The translations under genes and the position numbers were made by a program. This document shows positions 54,291 to 63,226 of a DNA stretch of 64,000 nucleotides, one piece after another; the first letter of the stretch is position 1, and every line of letters begins with the position of its first letter. Source of the stretch: an uncultured Croceicoccus sp. (GTDB taxonomy: Bacteria > Pseudomonadota > Alphaproteobacteria > Sphingomonadales > Sphingomonadaceae); the NCBI RefSeq assembly GCF_947496385.1, contig NZ_CANMCP010000002.1:293035-357034 (forward strand). Direction: 5' to 3'. The notes under the pieces were generated by a model. That model was not told the DNA's origin. It did no database searches and saw nothing but the letters and a program-made list of their open reading frames with translations.

Positions 54291-54311
54291 ATGCTGTAGG
54301 AAAATAAAACC
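54291..54311 (-). repeat. 21-bp shared upstream element, copy 1
   Basis: An exact copy of 63160-63180 in inverted orientation; core TTTTATTTTCCTACAGC on the minus strand. It lies 46 nt before the DUF6456 ATG (54244) and 36 nt before the XRE gene start (54347) on the other strand. It is a candidate operator or activator site. Confidence 0.8.
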
Positions 54312-54346
54312 TGTGCGGTTCGTCGCGATGGTGGTAGTCACCCGGC

Positions 54347-54919
54347 ATGATCAATCGCATCCGCGCCATACGCAAGCAGCAGGGCCTGACCCTGGCCGAC
54401 CTCGCCGAGCGGTGCGATCCGCCCACCACGCCGCAGACGGTCGGCCGGCTGGAAACCGGAATGCGCACGCTGTCCATCGACTGGCTCAATCGCATTGCCG
54501 CCGCGCTCAAGGTGGAGCCGCAGACCTTGCTCACGAGCGAGGCGCGCGAGGCGACGATGGTGGTGGCGCGCCTGTCCGATAGCGGCGCCGAACCGCTGTC
54601 CTCCCCGCGGGAGGCGATCGCACCGGCATCGCTCCTGGGCGAGGCGAAGCTGACCGTGATGGAGGTATCGGCCAGCGCCGGGGAATATCGCGCCGGCGAT
54701 CAGGTCTGGCTGCGCGCGATGGACGATGCGGAGACGCCGCGTGCGATCAATCGCGACGTGCTGGTCCCGCGCCCCGGCGGGCGATTCGTGTTCGGCCGGA
54801 TGATCGACCGCGATGCGCAATCGGTCGCCATCCTGCCCACCGGCGCCGGGCAGCGGCAGACGGTCGTGACCAATCCCGCATGGGTGGCGGTCGCCGTCAT
54901 GCTGGTCCGTAAATTGTGA
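54347..54919 (+). CDS. XRE family HTH transcriptional regulator
   Basis: The 190-residue protein has an N-terminal Cro/cI-type HTH (INRIRAIRKQQGLTLADLAE; TVGRLETGMRTLSIDWLNRI) and a C-terminal beta-rich domain of unknown ligand specificity with LGEAKLTVMEVSASAGEYRA. It is divergent from the DUF6456 gene; the shared 21-bp element between them could be its operator. Its GTGA-type overlap with the next gene shows co-transcription. Confidence 0.9.
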   Translation: MINRIRAIRKQQGLTLADLAERCDPPTTPQTVGRLETGMRTLSIDWLNRIAAALKVEPQTLLTSEAREATMVVARLSDSGAEPLSSPREAIAPASLLGEAKLTVMEVSASAGEYRAGDQVWLRAMDDAETPRAINRDVLVPRPGGRFVFGRMIDRDAQSVAILPTGAGQRQTVVTNPAWVAVAVMLVRKL

Positions 54920-55344
54920 AACGCGCGGGCGCCGCACTGGTGCTCACGCTATGGCATGGCGGCGCCGGCGCGGCATTCGCGCAGAATACGCCCGCCGATA
55001 TCGACGCCATGCTCGCCCGGCAAAAGGCGATGGCGCTCCCGCCCGCCCCCGCCCCGTGCAAGCCGTCAAGCGGCGATGAAATCGTCGTTTGCGCCCCGGT
55101 TGTCCGGGATCAGCGTGTCGCCTCCTTCACCATGCGCAACCCCACCTCGCCCGAGGCGCGCAACCTCGGTGTTCCGGATGTGGTCGATGTCGACGGCATG
55201 CCGCCCTGCCTCGCATTCTCCGTGACCTCGAAATTCGGCTATGCCCCGCCGCCCGTGTATATCGTGGATTTCGGCGCCCTGCCCGATGCGCCGCCGGGAT
55301 CGGACGCGGACCGCATCGCCCGCGGCGTGCTGCGCGCCGACTGA
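54916..55344 (+). CDS. exported protein of unknown function
   Basis: A 142-residue protein starting with GTG at 54916, overlapping the XRE stop by 4 bp. It has a signal peptide ending AAFAQN and a mature region with Pro-rich stretch and two or three Cys (PCKPSSGDEIVVCAPVVRDQ; MPPCLAFSV). No family recognised; periplasmic location expected. Confidence 0.7.
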   Translation: MKRAGAALVLTLWHGGAGAAFAQNTPADIDAMLARQKAMALPPAPAPCKPSSGDEIVVCAPVVRDQRVASFTMRNPTSPEARNLGVPDVVDVDGMPPCLAFSVTSKFGYAPPPVYIVDFGALPDAPPGSDADRIARGVLRAD

Positions 55345-55395
55345 CCGGACCCAAACCGGTCCACGCTCGTTCCCAATGGCGAAGGAGACGGACCG

Positions 55396-55947
55396 ATTTT
55401 CGAACCGAACGACTGGATCAGCGACTGGCCCCGCCTAGCCGAGGTGGCGCTCGGCGGTGTGTTCTTCTTCATCGGCATCGTCGCCTTCGTCCGCATATTG
55501 GGCAAGCGGACCACGGGACAGATGAACAATTTCGACTGGATCATCACGGTCACTGTCGGCGCGCTGGCGGCGTCCGGCATATTGAGCCGGGATATCTCCT
55601 TTGCCGACGCCGTGCTGGGCATCGTCGTGCTGGGCCTCATGCAATATGCGACGACCTTGCTCGTGCTGCGCGGGGGGATGGTCTCGAAACTGGCCGAGGC
55701 CTCGCCGACGCTGCTGCTGCACAAGGGCCGCGTGCTGGAGGACGCGATGCGCCGCACGCGCATTTCACCCGAGGAGCTGCGCGGTGCCCTGCGTCAGAAG
55801 GGGATCACCCGGTTCGAGGATGCCAACTGGGTCATCCTCGAAACCAATGGCGTGCTCAGCGTCATCACGAAATGCGACATGACCATCGACGAGGCCGAAA
55901 CGCTCGCCGATGTCCGCGCGCCGGACGAGCTGCCCGGCCCGCGCTGA
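55396..55947 (+). CDS. DUF421 (YetF-like) membrane protein; candidate ATT start
   Basis: The conserved protein begins IFEPNDWISDWPRLAEVALG and shows the DUF421 hallmarks: LGGVFFFIGIVAFVRILGKR, TTGQMNNFDWIITVTVGALA and the soluble C-terminal domain with ITRFEDANWVILETNGVLSV. No ATG/GTG/TTG lies upstream; ATT at 55396 follows AAGGAG by 8 nt. A GTG at 55444 would start within the first helix. The 183-residue form is therefore preferred. Confidence 0.65.
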   Translation: MFEPNDWISDWPRLAEVALGGVFFFIGIVAFVRILGKRTTGQMNNFDWIITVTVGALAASGILSRDISFADAVLGIVVLGLMQYATTLLVLRGGMVSKLAEASPTLLLHKGRVLEDAMRRTRISPEELRGALRQKGITRFEDANWVILETNGVLSVITKCDMTIDEAETLADVRAPDELPGPR

Positions 55948-55960
55948 CCTTTTTGAGCGC

Positions 55961-56941
55961 TCAGCCCTCGCCCCGGACGATCCGTTCCTGGCGGTCGGTT
56001 GCGCTTTCCTTCGGCACGAAACTGTTGGAATCGACCTTCAGCCAGATGAGGATCGGCGCCGCCATGTAGATCGAGGAATAGGTGCCCACGAAAATACCCA
56101 GCGCGATCGCCGCCGCGAAACCGAAGGTCGCCTGCGGCCCGAGAACGAGCAGCGCCGTCAGCACGGTCAGCGTCGTAAGCGAGGTGACCACCGTGCGCGA
56201 CAGCGTTTCATTGACCGACAGATCGAGCAGTTCCTCCATCGGCATCCGGCGATATTTCTTCAGGTTTTCACGGATGCGGTCATACACCACGATCGTATCG
56301 TTCAGCGAATAGCCGATGATGGCAAGGATCGCCGCCACGATATTGAGGTCGAATTCCAGCTGCGTAATCGCAAAAAATCCCATGGTGAGCGACACGTCGT
56401 GGATCAGCGCGAAAAGCGCCCCCACGCCGAACTGCCACTCGAACCGGACCCAGATATAGATGGCAATCGCCACCATCGCGGCGAGCAGCGCATACATCCC
56501 GGTGGAAAACAGCTCCTCCGACACCTTGCCCGACACCGAATCGACGCCGTCGATGCGCACGTCGGGATGCTCCGTCTCCATGGCGCGGGTGATGTCCTGC
56601 GTCATGCGGTCGGCGAGCGTGGTGGAATCGGGGCCGGTCCCTTCGGGCAGGCGCATGCGGATCGACACCTCGTTCGGCTGTCCGAAACGCTGGATCACCG
56701 GGTCGCCATAGCCGAGCCCGCCGATGCTGCGTCGCAATTCGGCGACCGGTGCCTCCGCCGTTTCGGTGAAGGTCGCGCGGATCATCTGCCCGCCGACGAA
56801 ATCGACGCCGAGGTTGAGCCCGTTCGTCGCCACCAGCGCCCAGCTCGCCGCCATCAGCAGCAGCGAGACGATGTAGAACGGCACGCGCAACCGCAGGAAG
56901 CGGATATTCGTATTGTCGGGAACGAGTTTGAGCAGTTTCAT
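55961..56941 (-). CDS. secF: protein translocase subunit SecF
   Basis: A 326-residue RND-type translocase partner of SecD with six transmembrane segments and typical motifs: DFVGGQMIRATFTETAEAPV, GYSLNDTIVVYDRIRENLKK and a final FVPKE tail. It uses proton motive force to complete protein export. Its stop is 14 bp from the convergent DUF421 stop. Confidence 0.97.
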   Translation of the reverse strand: MKLLKLVPDNTNIRFLRLRVPFYIVSLLLMAASWALVATNGLNLGVDFVGGQMIRATFTETAEAPVAELRRSIGGLGYGDPVIQRFGQPNEVSIRMRLPEGTGPDSTTLADRMTQDITRAMETEHPDVRIDGVDSVSGKVSEELFSTGMYALLAAMVAIAIYIWVRFEWQFGVGALFALIHDVSLTMGFFAITQLEFDLNIVAAILAIIGYSLNDTIVVYDRIRENLKKYRRMPMEELLDLSVNETLSRTVVTSLTTLTVLTALLVLGPQATFGFAAAIALGIFVGTYSSIYMAAPILIWLKVDSNSFVPKESATDRQERIVRGEG

Positions 56942-56951
56942 GGCACGTCCC

Positions 56952-58550
56952 TTAGATATTCAGCTCGGCGGGGCGGTTTTTCCGCAGATAGCTTGCCACC
57001 CACATGCGGGTCAGCGTGACGGCGGTGAAGACCGAGGTGACGATGCCGATGATCAACACGATGGCAAACCCGCGGATCGGCCCGGAGCCGAAGAGGAACA
57101 ACAGCACGCCCGCGATGAAATTGGTGATGTTCGCATCGAGAATGGCGCGCTGCGCCTCGCGATAGCCGACCTCGACCGCCTGCACCACGCGGCGACCGCG
57201 GCGGCGTTCCTCGCGTATGCGTTCGTTGATGAGCACGTTGGCATCAACCGCCGTACCGATGGTCAGCACGAAGCCGGCAATCCCCGGCAGCGTCAGGGTG
57301 GAGCCGAGAATCGCCATGATACCGAGGATAATCAACACGTTGAGCACGATGGCGATGTCGGCGTAGATGCCGAACCGGCCATAGCTCACGAACATGAACG
57401 CCATGACCGCCGCGCCCCCCACGATCAGCGCGAGCAGACCCTTGCGGATCGAATCGGCGCCGAGATCCGGGCCAACGGTGCGCTCCTCCACGATCTGAAG
57501 ATCGATCGGCAGCGCGCCGGAGCGCAGCGAGATGGCGAGCGCATTCGCGCTGTCGACGGTGAAATTGCCGCTGATCTGCGCCGATCCGCCGAGGATCGGT
57601 TCGTTGATATTGGGCGCCGACAACACCTCGCCGTCGAGGATGATGGCGAACGGCTTGTTGACGTTATCGGTGGTCAGCTGCGCGAACTTGCGCCCGCCTT
57701 CCTGGTTGAAGGTGATATTGACGACGGGGGCGCCGTTCTGATCGTAGCCCTGCCGCGCGTCGGTCAGGTTGTCGCCCTGAATTCCGCCCAGCCGGCGTAC
57801 CGCGATCGGGCCGGTCTGCTGACCACCGGCGGCAAAGTTCAGGATCTCGCTGCCCGGAGGGGCGATACCCTGCGCCAGATCGGCCGGCGCCGCGGAACCA
57901 TCGACCAGCTTGAACTCAAGCTTCGCCGTCTGCCCCAGAAGATCCTTCAACTGTTGCGGATCGTCGAGGCCGGGGACCTGCACCACGATGCGATTGTCGC
58001 CCTGCCGGATGATCGTGGGCTCCCGCGTGCCAAGCTCGTCAATGCGGCGGCGCACGACATCGGTGGCGGTGTCCATCGCCAGCTCGACACCCTGCTCCAG
58101 CCCCGCCTCGGTCGGGACGACAATGAAACGCGTGCCATCGACCACGTTGATGGTCCAGTCGCGCTGTCCGGTAAGCCCCGCGCCATCGGTCAGCGGCAGC
58201 AGCGCCTCACGCGCGGCGTCGACCTGATCGGCGTCCTGCACCATGAAGGACAGGCGCCCGTTGCTGCGGGAAATATCGCCGATCTCGACTTCGTCATCGG
58301 CCTCGCGCAGGACGCGGCGCACGTCCTCTTCCATCGATTCGAGCCGAAGCCCGCGCACCTGCCCCGTATCCGCCTCCAGCAGGATGTGACTGCCGCCTGC
58401 GAGATCGAGGCCGAGATTGACCTCCGGATCGGGCAGCGCATCGGGCCAGGTCCCGCCCGCGATGGAAACGAGCGACGGCAGGGCGAAGAACACCCCGATC
58501 GCGGTAATCGCGGAGAGCCAGATGACTTTCCAGCGCGGGAAATCGAGCAT
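56952..58550 (-). CDS. secD: protein translocase subunit SecD
   Basis: The 532-residue SecD has the N-terminal helix, the P1 periplasmic region (GLDLAGGSHILLEADTGQVR) and the transmembrane part with SLRSGALPIDLQIVEERTVG, IGTAVDANVLINERIREERR and a final SYLRKNRPAELNI. It starts 8 bp after yajC and is followed by secF. Confidence 0.98.
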   Translation of the reverse strand: MLDFPRWKVIWLSAITAIGVFFALPSLVSIAGGTWPDALPDPEVNLGLDLAGGSHILLEADTGQVRGLRLESMEEDVRRVLREADDEVEIGDISRSNGRLSFMVQDADQVDAAREALLPLTDGAGLTGQRDWTINVVDGTRFIVVPTEAGLEQGVELAMDTATDVVRRRIDELGTREPTIIRQGDNRIVVQVPGLDDPQQLKDLLGQTAKLEFKLVDGSAAPADLAQGIAPPGSEILNFAAGGQQTGPIAVRRLGGIQGDNLTDARQGYDQNGAPVVNITFNQEGGRKFAQLTTDNVNKPFAIILDGEVLSAPNINEPILGGSAQISGNFTVDSANALAISLRSGALPIDLQIVEERTVGPDLGADSIRKGLLALIVGGAAVMAFMFVSYGRFGIYADIAIVLNVLIILGIMAILGSTLTLPGIAGFVLTIGTAVDANVLINERIREERRRGRRVVQAVEVGYREAQRAILDANITNFIAGVLLFLFGSGPIRGFAIVLIIGIVTSVFTAVTLTRMWVASYLRKNRPAELNI

Positions 58551-58558
58551 GGGCGGTC

Positions 58559-58891
58559 TCAGTCGTTGGCGGGCTTGACGCCGCCCTTGGGCATCACGTC
58601 GCCGATGGTCTGGCGCACGGCCTGAACCCGGACGTTGGGGGCAATCTCGATCTCGACGAAATCATCGTCCAGCTTCGTGATCTTGCCGACGAGCCCGCCT
58701 GCGGTCACGACGCGGTCGTTACGCTGCAATCCGGCGATCTTGGCCTGATGCGCCTTCTGCCGCTTGATCTGCGGGCGGAAGACGAGGAACCAGAAAATGA
58801 GGCCCATCGCGGCCAGCAGGATGAGGTTCATGAAGGCGGGCGGTCCGGCGGCGGCGGGCGCCGCGGCGAGGATGAGCAGGGAACTGTTCAC
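58559..58891 (-). CDS. yajC: preprotein translocase subunit YajC
   Basis: A 110-residue single-pass membrane protein: the helix MGLIFWFLVFRPQIKRQKAH, then GLQRNDRVVTAGGLVGKITK and a C-terminal Lys-rich end. It is part of the SecDF-YajC complex; the yajC-secD-secF order is typical. Confidence 0.96.
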   Translation of the reverse strand: MNSSLLILAAAPAAAGPPAFMNLILLAAMGLIFWFLVFRPQIKRQKAHQAKIAGLQRNDRVVTAGGLVGKITKLDDDFVEIEIAPNVRVQAVRQTIGDVMPKGGVKPAND

Positions 58892-59108
58892 GGTTTACCG
58901 GCTTCTTTCGATCAGAAATGAAATGGCTCGGGACGGCGCCATCACGGCACCGCCAGCGTCCAGGGCGCGGCGATTAGCAGCATTGCACAGGCGTGGCAAT
59001 GCGCCCCCCGCCCGGTGCCGTCGCCCGATGGTCCGTGAGCCATATCGCATATTCTGTCCCGCAAGCCTTGCCAAGCGATCCGCGCCCCGCTATTGGCGCC
59101 GTTCCGGT

Positions 59109-59185
59109 CGGGACGTAGCGCAGCCTGGTAGCGCATCACACTGGGGGTGTGGGGGTCGGAGGTTCGAATCCTCTCGTCCCGACCA
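59109..59185 (+). tRNA. tRNA-Pro (GGG), CCA encoded
   Basis: 77 nt fold as a tRNA: acceptor stem CGGGACG/CGTCCCG, anticodon stem TCACA/TGTGG with loop CTGGGGG and anticodon GGG at 59143-59145, T-loop GGTTCGAATCC and encoded CCA. Confidence 0.95.
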
Positions 59186-59318
59186 AAATTTCCTTTCATC
59201 ATCGCCGTCTGAATGCCCCACCCGCCGCGTACTCGCGCGTGGGAAGCGGGCCCGCGCGCCGCGATGGAAACCGAATCGCGCCTGATGCGCTTTCCCTTCG
59301 AACGAAGGGGAGACGACA

Positions 59319-60155
59319 ATGGCCGCACGCGCCTATTGGAAGGGTCAGATCCGGCTCGCGCTGGTATCGATTCCGGTGGAAATCTATACCGCCGTCAAAT
59401 CGGGGTCGAAGATCAGCTTTCGCCAGATCCACGAACCGAGCGGCAAGCCGATCAATTACGAGAAGATCGTGCAGGGCATCGGCCCCATCGACCGCGACGA
59501 CATCATTCGCGGCTACGAAATTTCGAAAGACAATTACGTGCTCCTCGACGATGAGGAGATCGAGGCGGCGAAGGTCGAAAGCCGCAAGACGCTGGAACTC
59601 GTTCAGTTTGTCGACGCGCATGACATCGACGCCCTCTATTACGAGAAACCCTATTTCGTGGTGCCTGCGGACGATCTGGCGATGGATGCGTATGTCGTGC
59701 TGCGCGACGCGCTGCGACAGACGAAGAAGGTCGCGCTGGGGCAGATTTCGGTGCGCGGCAAGGAATTGCTCGTCGCGCTCAAACCCTGCGGCAAGGGGAT
59801 ATTGCTCGAAACGATGCGCTATGCCGACGAGGTCCGCAAGGGTCAGGCCTTTTTCGGCGAAATCGGCGAGGACGAGCCCGAGGACGAATTGCTCGAACTC
59901 GCCACGACACTGATCGAGAAGAAGAGCGCGCCGTTCGATCCGTCGGAATTCCACGACCGCTACGCCGACGCGCTCGAGCGGCTGATCGAGAAGAAGGCGA
60001 AGGACAAGGGCGGCAAGATCCTAGAGGATGTCGAGAAGCCGGAAAGCGGCAAGGGCGGCAATGTCATCGACCTCATGGCCGCGTTGAAGAAATCGGTGGG
60101 CGACGATGATGGCAAATCGCCTTCGAAGAAGACATCGCGCAAGAAGAGCGCCTGA
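59319..60155 (+). CDS. ku: Ku protein (non-homologous end joining)
   Basis: A 278-residue bacterial Ku homologue: core beta-barrel start [40 protein letters not shown] and the C-terminal basic, Lys/Gly-rich tail ([15 protein letters not shown]). It binds DNA ends and recruits LigD. It is 14 bp upstream of an MgtC-like gene, and LigD follows, so it heads an end-joining operon. A degenerate EcfG-like sequence (GGAAA-N17-CGCT, 59266-59291) precedes it but is not scored as a promoter. Confidence 0.97.
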   Translation: MAARAYWKGQIRLALVSIPVEIYTAVKSGSKISFRQIHEPSGKPINYEKIVQGIGPIDRDDIIRGYEISKDNYVLLDDEEIEAAKVESRKTLELVQFVDAHDIDALYYEKPYFVVPADDLAMDAYVVLRDALRQTKKVALGQISVRGKELLVALKPCGKGILLETMRYADEVRKGQAFFGEIGEDEPEDELLELATTLIEKKSAPFDPSEFHDRYADALERLIEKKAKDKGGKILEDVEKPESGKGGNVIDLMAALKKSVGDDDGKSPSKKTSRKKSA

Positions 60156-60169
60156 ACGGCGGGACGACC

Positions 60170-60670
60170 ATGGAACTCAACCCATCGATCGCGCTCCAAT
60201 GGCTTGACTGGCAATTGATGCTGCGGCTGGGCGTCGCGGCGGTGCTCGGCCTCGTCCTGGGGCTGGATCGCGAATTGCGGGGGCATGCGGCCGGAATGCG
60301 CACGCATGGGCTGATCTGCTTTACCTCCGCGGCGGCGACCGTTTCGATCATTGCCCTTTATCTGCAACTCGGTCCGGAACGAATGGACCCCCTTCGCCTG
60401 TTCGAGGCGGCGGGTTCGTTCATCGGTATCGTCGGTGCCGGGTTGATCGTATTTTCGCGTGGGCAATTGCACAATATCACCACCGCCGCCAATCTCTGGC
60501 TTGCCGCGATCATCGGGGTGGCTTGCGGGGCGGCGCAATGGCCGCTCGTGCTGGTCGCGACGATCATTTCGATCGTGATGCTGAGGCTCCTTCGCATTCT
60601 CGAACGGCACATGGGTCCCGATCGACGATTGTCACAGGACGACGGCACCGCGCCGCGCGAACGCCGATGA
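60170..60670 (+). CDS. MgtC/SapB-family membrane protein
   Basis: A 166-residue membrane protein with about four helices and the MgtC N-terminal pattern: LMLRLGVAAVLGLVLGLDRE, LRGHAAGMRTHGLICFTSAA and AGLIVFSRGQLHNITTAANL. MgtC-like proteins are involved in magnesium limitation and virulence. Here it lies between ku (14 bp) and ligD (4-bp overlap), an unusual partnership. Confidence 0.88.
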   Translation: MELNPSIALQWLDWQLMLRLGVAAVLGLVLGLDRELRGHAAGMRTHGLICFTSAAATVSIIALYLQLGPERMDPLRLFEAAGSFIGIVGAGLIVFSRGQLHNITTAANLWLAAIIGVACGAAQWPLVLVATIISIVMLRLLRILERHMGPDRRLSQDDGTAPRERR

Positions 60671-63144
60671 CAAAACCATCCGACCCGCTCGCCGACTATA
60701 ACGCGAAGCGCGATTTCAGCAGGACCGCCGAGCCCACCGGCGATGCGGGCGCGCCGGGCGGCAATCGTTTCGTCGTTCAGAAACACGATGCGACCCGCCT
60801 GCACTGGGATCTGCGGCTGGAGAGCGATGGCGTTCTGAAAAGCTGGGCGGTGACCAAGGGCCCCTCGCCCGACCCCGATATAAAGCGGCTGGCGGTCCGG
60901 ACCGAGGATCACCCACTCTCCTATGCCGCGTTCGAGGGCACCATTCCGGACGACGAATATGGCGGTGGCACGGTCATGATCTGGGACCACGGAACATGGG
61001 CACCTGTCGAGGGGAAGAGCGCGGACGACCTTGCCGACGGGCATCTGCATTTCATCCTGTCGGGCGAGCGGATGAAGGGCGAATGGCTGCTCGTCCGGAT
61101 GAACCCGCGCAAGGGCGAACGCCGCGAAAACTGGCTGCTGCGCAAGATCGAAGATGCGCATGCGCAGAGCGGCGATCCGCTCGTCGAGCGTTGCCTCACC
61201 AGCGTATCGACAGGGCGTTCCATGGCCGAAATCGCCGCGAATGCCGACCCGAAATCCGGCGGCGGTGATGAAAAGACGGGCGGCCAGAAACGCGCCCGAA
61301 CGCGGCGCAATCCCGATGCGAAACCGCCCGCCTTTGCCAAGCCGCAGCTTGCCACGCTGGTCGACGCGGTTCCGACCGGCAATGGCTGGATGCACGAGAT
61401 CAAGTTCGACGGCTATCGTGCCATCGTCGCGGCGGCGGGTGACGCGGTGACGATCTATACGCGCAGCGGAAAGGACTGGACCGACAAATTTGGACCGCTC
61501 GCCGCGCATATTGCGGCGCTCGACCTTCCGCCATCGCTGCTCGACGGGGAAATCGTGGCTTATGGCAAGGATGGCAATCCCGATTTTTCGGCGCTGCAAT
61601 CCGTGCTGAAACGCGGGGCCGGGGCGCAGGGGGATGGCGATGCGCTCTCGTTCCACGCCTTCGATTTGATCGCGAGTGGCGGCGAGGATCTGGCTGCGCT
61701 CCCCAATATCGAGCGTAAGGAGCGGCTGGAAGCGCTTCTGCGCCACGCCGCGCCGCCGGTGCATGTCGCCGATCATGTCATCGGCGCGGGCGAGCGGCTG
61801 TATCGGACCATGTGCGATGCCGGGCAGGAAGGCATCATCTCGAAACGGATCGACGCGAAATATCGCCACGCGCGCAGCAAGGCGTGGGTCAAGGTGAAGT
61901 GCACGCGGCGGCAGGAGTTCGTCATCGTGGGGTATAGCGAATCAAAGGCGAAGGGACGCCCGTTCGCCTCCTTGCTGCTGGCGCAGAACGAAGGCGGCGA
62001 ATTGCAGTACAAGGGCAAGGTCGGCACAGGCTTCGACGCCGATACGCTCGACGATCTTTCGTCACAAATGAAGCGGATCGCGCGCAAGACGCCGCCGCTC
62101 ACGGTCGCGAAAACCGACGCGCGCGGCGCGCATTGGGTGACGCCGAAACTCGTTGCCGAAGTCGCCTTCGCCGAGTTCACCGCGGATGGGAAGGTACGTC
62201 ACGGCAGCTTCCTCGCCCTTCGCGAGGACAAGGATGCCGGTGAGGTGCGGCCCGAAACCGCCGCCGCCCCACCGCCCGCGCCGCATCCGGTCGAGATCTC
62301 CAGCCGCTCGCGCATCGTCTTTCCCGATAGCGGACAGACGAAGGGCGAGCTTGCCGATTATTATGCGGCGATCGCCCCGCTCATGCTGCCGTTTGCCGCA
62401 CGGCGCCCAATAAGCCTCGTGCGCTGCCCGCGGGGCCGCGCAAAGAAATGCTTTTTTCAAAAACACGACAGCGGCGCGTTCGGGCCGCATGTGCACGCCG
62501 TCGCCATCGCCGAAAAGGACGGCGGGATGGAGGATTACCTCTATCTGGAGGATGACGCCGGCATTCTGGCCTGCGTGCAGATGGGAAGCGTGGAATTTCA
62601 CGGCTGGGGCAGCCGCACCGACGATGTCGAAGCGCCCGACCGCATGATCTTCGACCTCGACCCCGATGAGGCCGTGGATTTTGCCGACGTAAAAAAAGCC
62701 GCGAGCGATATTCGCGACCGGCTGGCCGATATCGGCCTCGTCAGCTTTCCCATGCTTTCGGGCGGCAAAGGCGTGCATGTCGTCGTTCCGCTATCGCCGG
62801 CGCACGGTTGGGACGCGCACAAGGATTTCGCCCGCCGCTTTGCCGAGGCGCTGTCCCTGACCGAACCCGATCGCTTCGTCGCGACGATGAGCAAGGCCAA
62901 GCGTAAGGGCCGCATTTTCATCGACTGGCTCCGCAATCAGCGCGGGGCGACGGCGGTGCTGCCCTATTCCGCCCGGGCACGAAGCGGGGCGCCCGTCGCG
63001 GTGCCGATCACCTGGGACGCGTTGAACGATGCCAAGGATGCGCACCCGTTTTCAATCGATGACGCAGATCGGTTGTTGCGGCGGGCCGAAGACGACGCGT
63101 TGGCGGGATGGGGTTTTGCAGAGCAGGAACTGCCCGACATCTAA
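60667..63144 (+). CDS. ligD: multifunctional DNA ligase D (PE, ligase, polymerase domains)
   Basis: The 825-residue LigD has an N-terminal phosphoesterase domain with RLHWDLRLESDGVLKSWAVT near residues 44-65, a central ATP-dependent ligase with nucleophile Lys246 in MHEIKFDGYRAI and later VVKVKCTRRQEFVIVGY-type motif, and a C-terminal primase-polymerase domain from about residue 545 with the catalytic acidic motif MIFDLDPDEAVDFAD. Together with Ku it performs non-homologous end joining. It overlaps the MgtC-like gene by 4 bp. Confidence 0.97.
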   Translation: MTKPSDPLADYNAKRDFSRTAEPTGDAGAPGGNRFVVQKHDATRLHWDLRLESDGVLKSWAVTKGPSPDPDIKRLAVRTEDHPLSYAAFEGTIPDDEYGGGTVMIWDHGTWAPVEGKSADDLADGHLHFILSGERMKGEWLLVRMNPRKGERRENWLLRKIEDAHAQSGDPLVERCLTSVSTGRSMAEIAANADPKSGGGDEKTGGQKRARTRRNPDAKPPAFAKPQLATLVDAVPTGNGWMHEIKFDGYRAIVAAAGDAVTIYTRSGKDWTDKFGPLAAHIAALDLPPSLLDGEIVAYGKDGNPDFSALQSVLKRGAGAQGDGDALSFHAFDLIASGGEDLAALPNIERKERLEALLRHAAPPVHVADHVIGAGERLYRTMCDAGQEGIISKRIDAKYRHARSKAWVKVKCTRRQEFVIVGYSESKAKGRPFASLLLAQNEGGELQYKGKVGTGFDADTLDDLSSQMKRIARKTPPLTVAKTDARGAHWVTPKLVAEVAFAEFTADGKVRHGSFLALREDKDAGEVRPETAAAPPPAPHPVEISSRSRIVFPDSGQTKGELADYYAAIAPLMLPFAARRPISLVRCPRGRAKKCFFQKHDSGAFGPHVHAVAIAEKDGGMEDYLYLEDDAGILACVQMGSVEFHGWGSRTDDVEAPDRMIFDLDPDEAVDFADVKKAASDIRDRLADIGLVSFPMLSGGKGVHVVVPLSPAHGWDAHKDFARRFAEALSLTEPDRFVATMSKAKRKGRIFIDWLRNQRGATAVLPYSARARSGAPVAVPITWDALNDAKDAHPFSIDDADRLLRRAEDDALAGWGFAEQELPDI

Positions 63145-63159
63145 ATAGTTAACCTATAT

Positions 63160-63180
63160 GGTTTTATTTTCCTACAGCAT
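63160..63180 (+). repeat. 21-bp shared upstream element, copy 2
   Basis: Exact copy of 54291-54311 read on the other strand; core TTTTATTTTCCTACAGC on the plus strand. It begins 67 nt and ends 46 nt upstream of the holin ATG at 63227. The surrounding region is AT-rich. Confidence 0.8.
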
Positions 63181-63226
63181 ATAACCATTCTAGCGATCCA
63201 GCGTCCATCGGCAAAGGAGCGCAGCC

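Noticed and set aside
59266-59291. GGAAA-N17-CGCT upstream of ku
   Set aside because: One mismatch in each element compared with GGAAC/CGTT; too weak to call a promoter.
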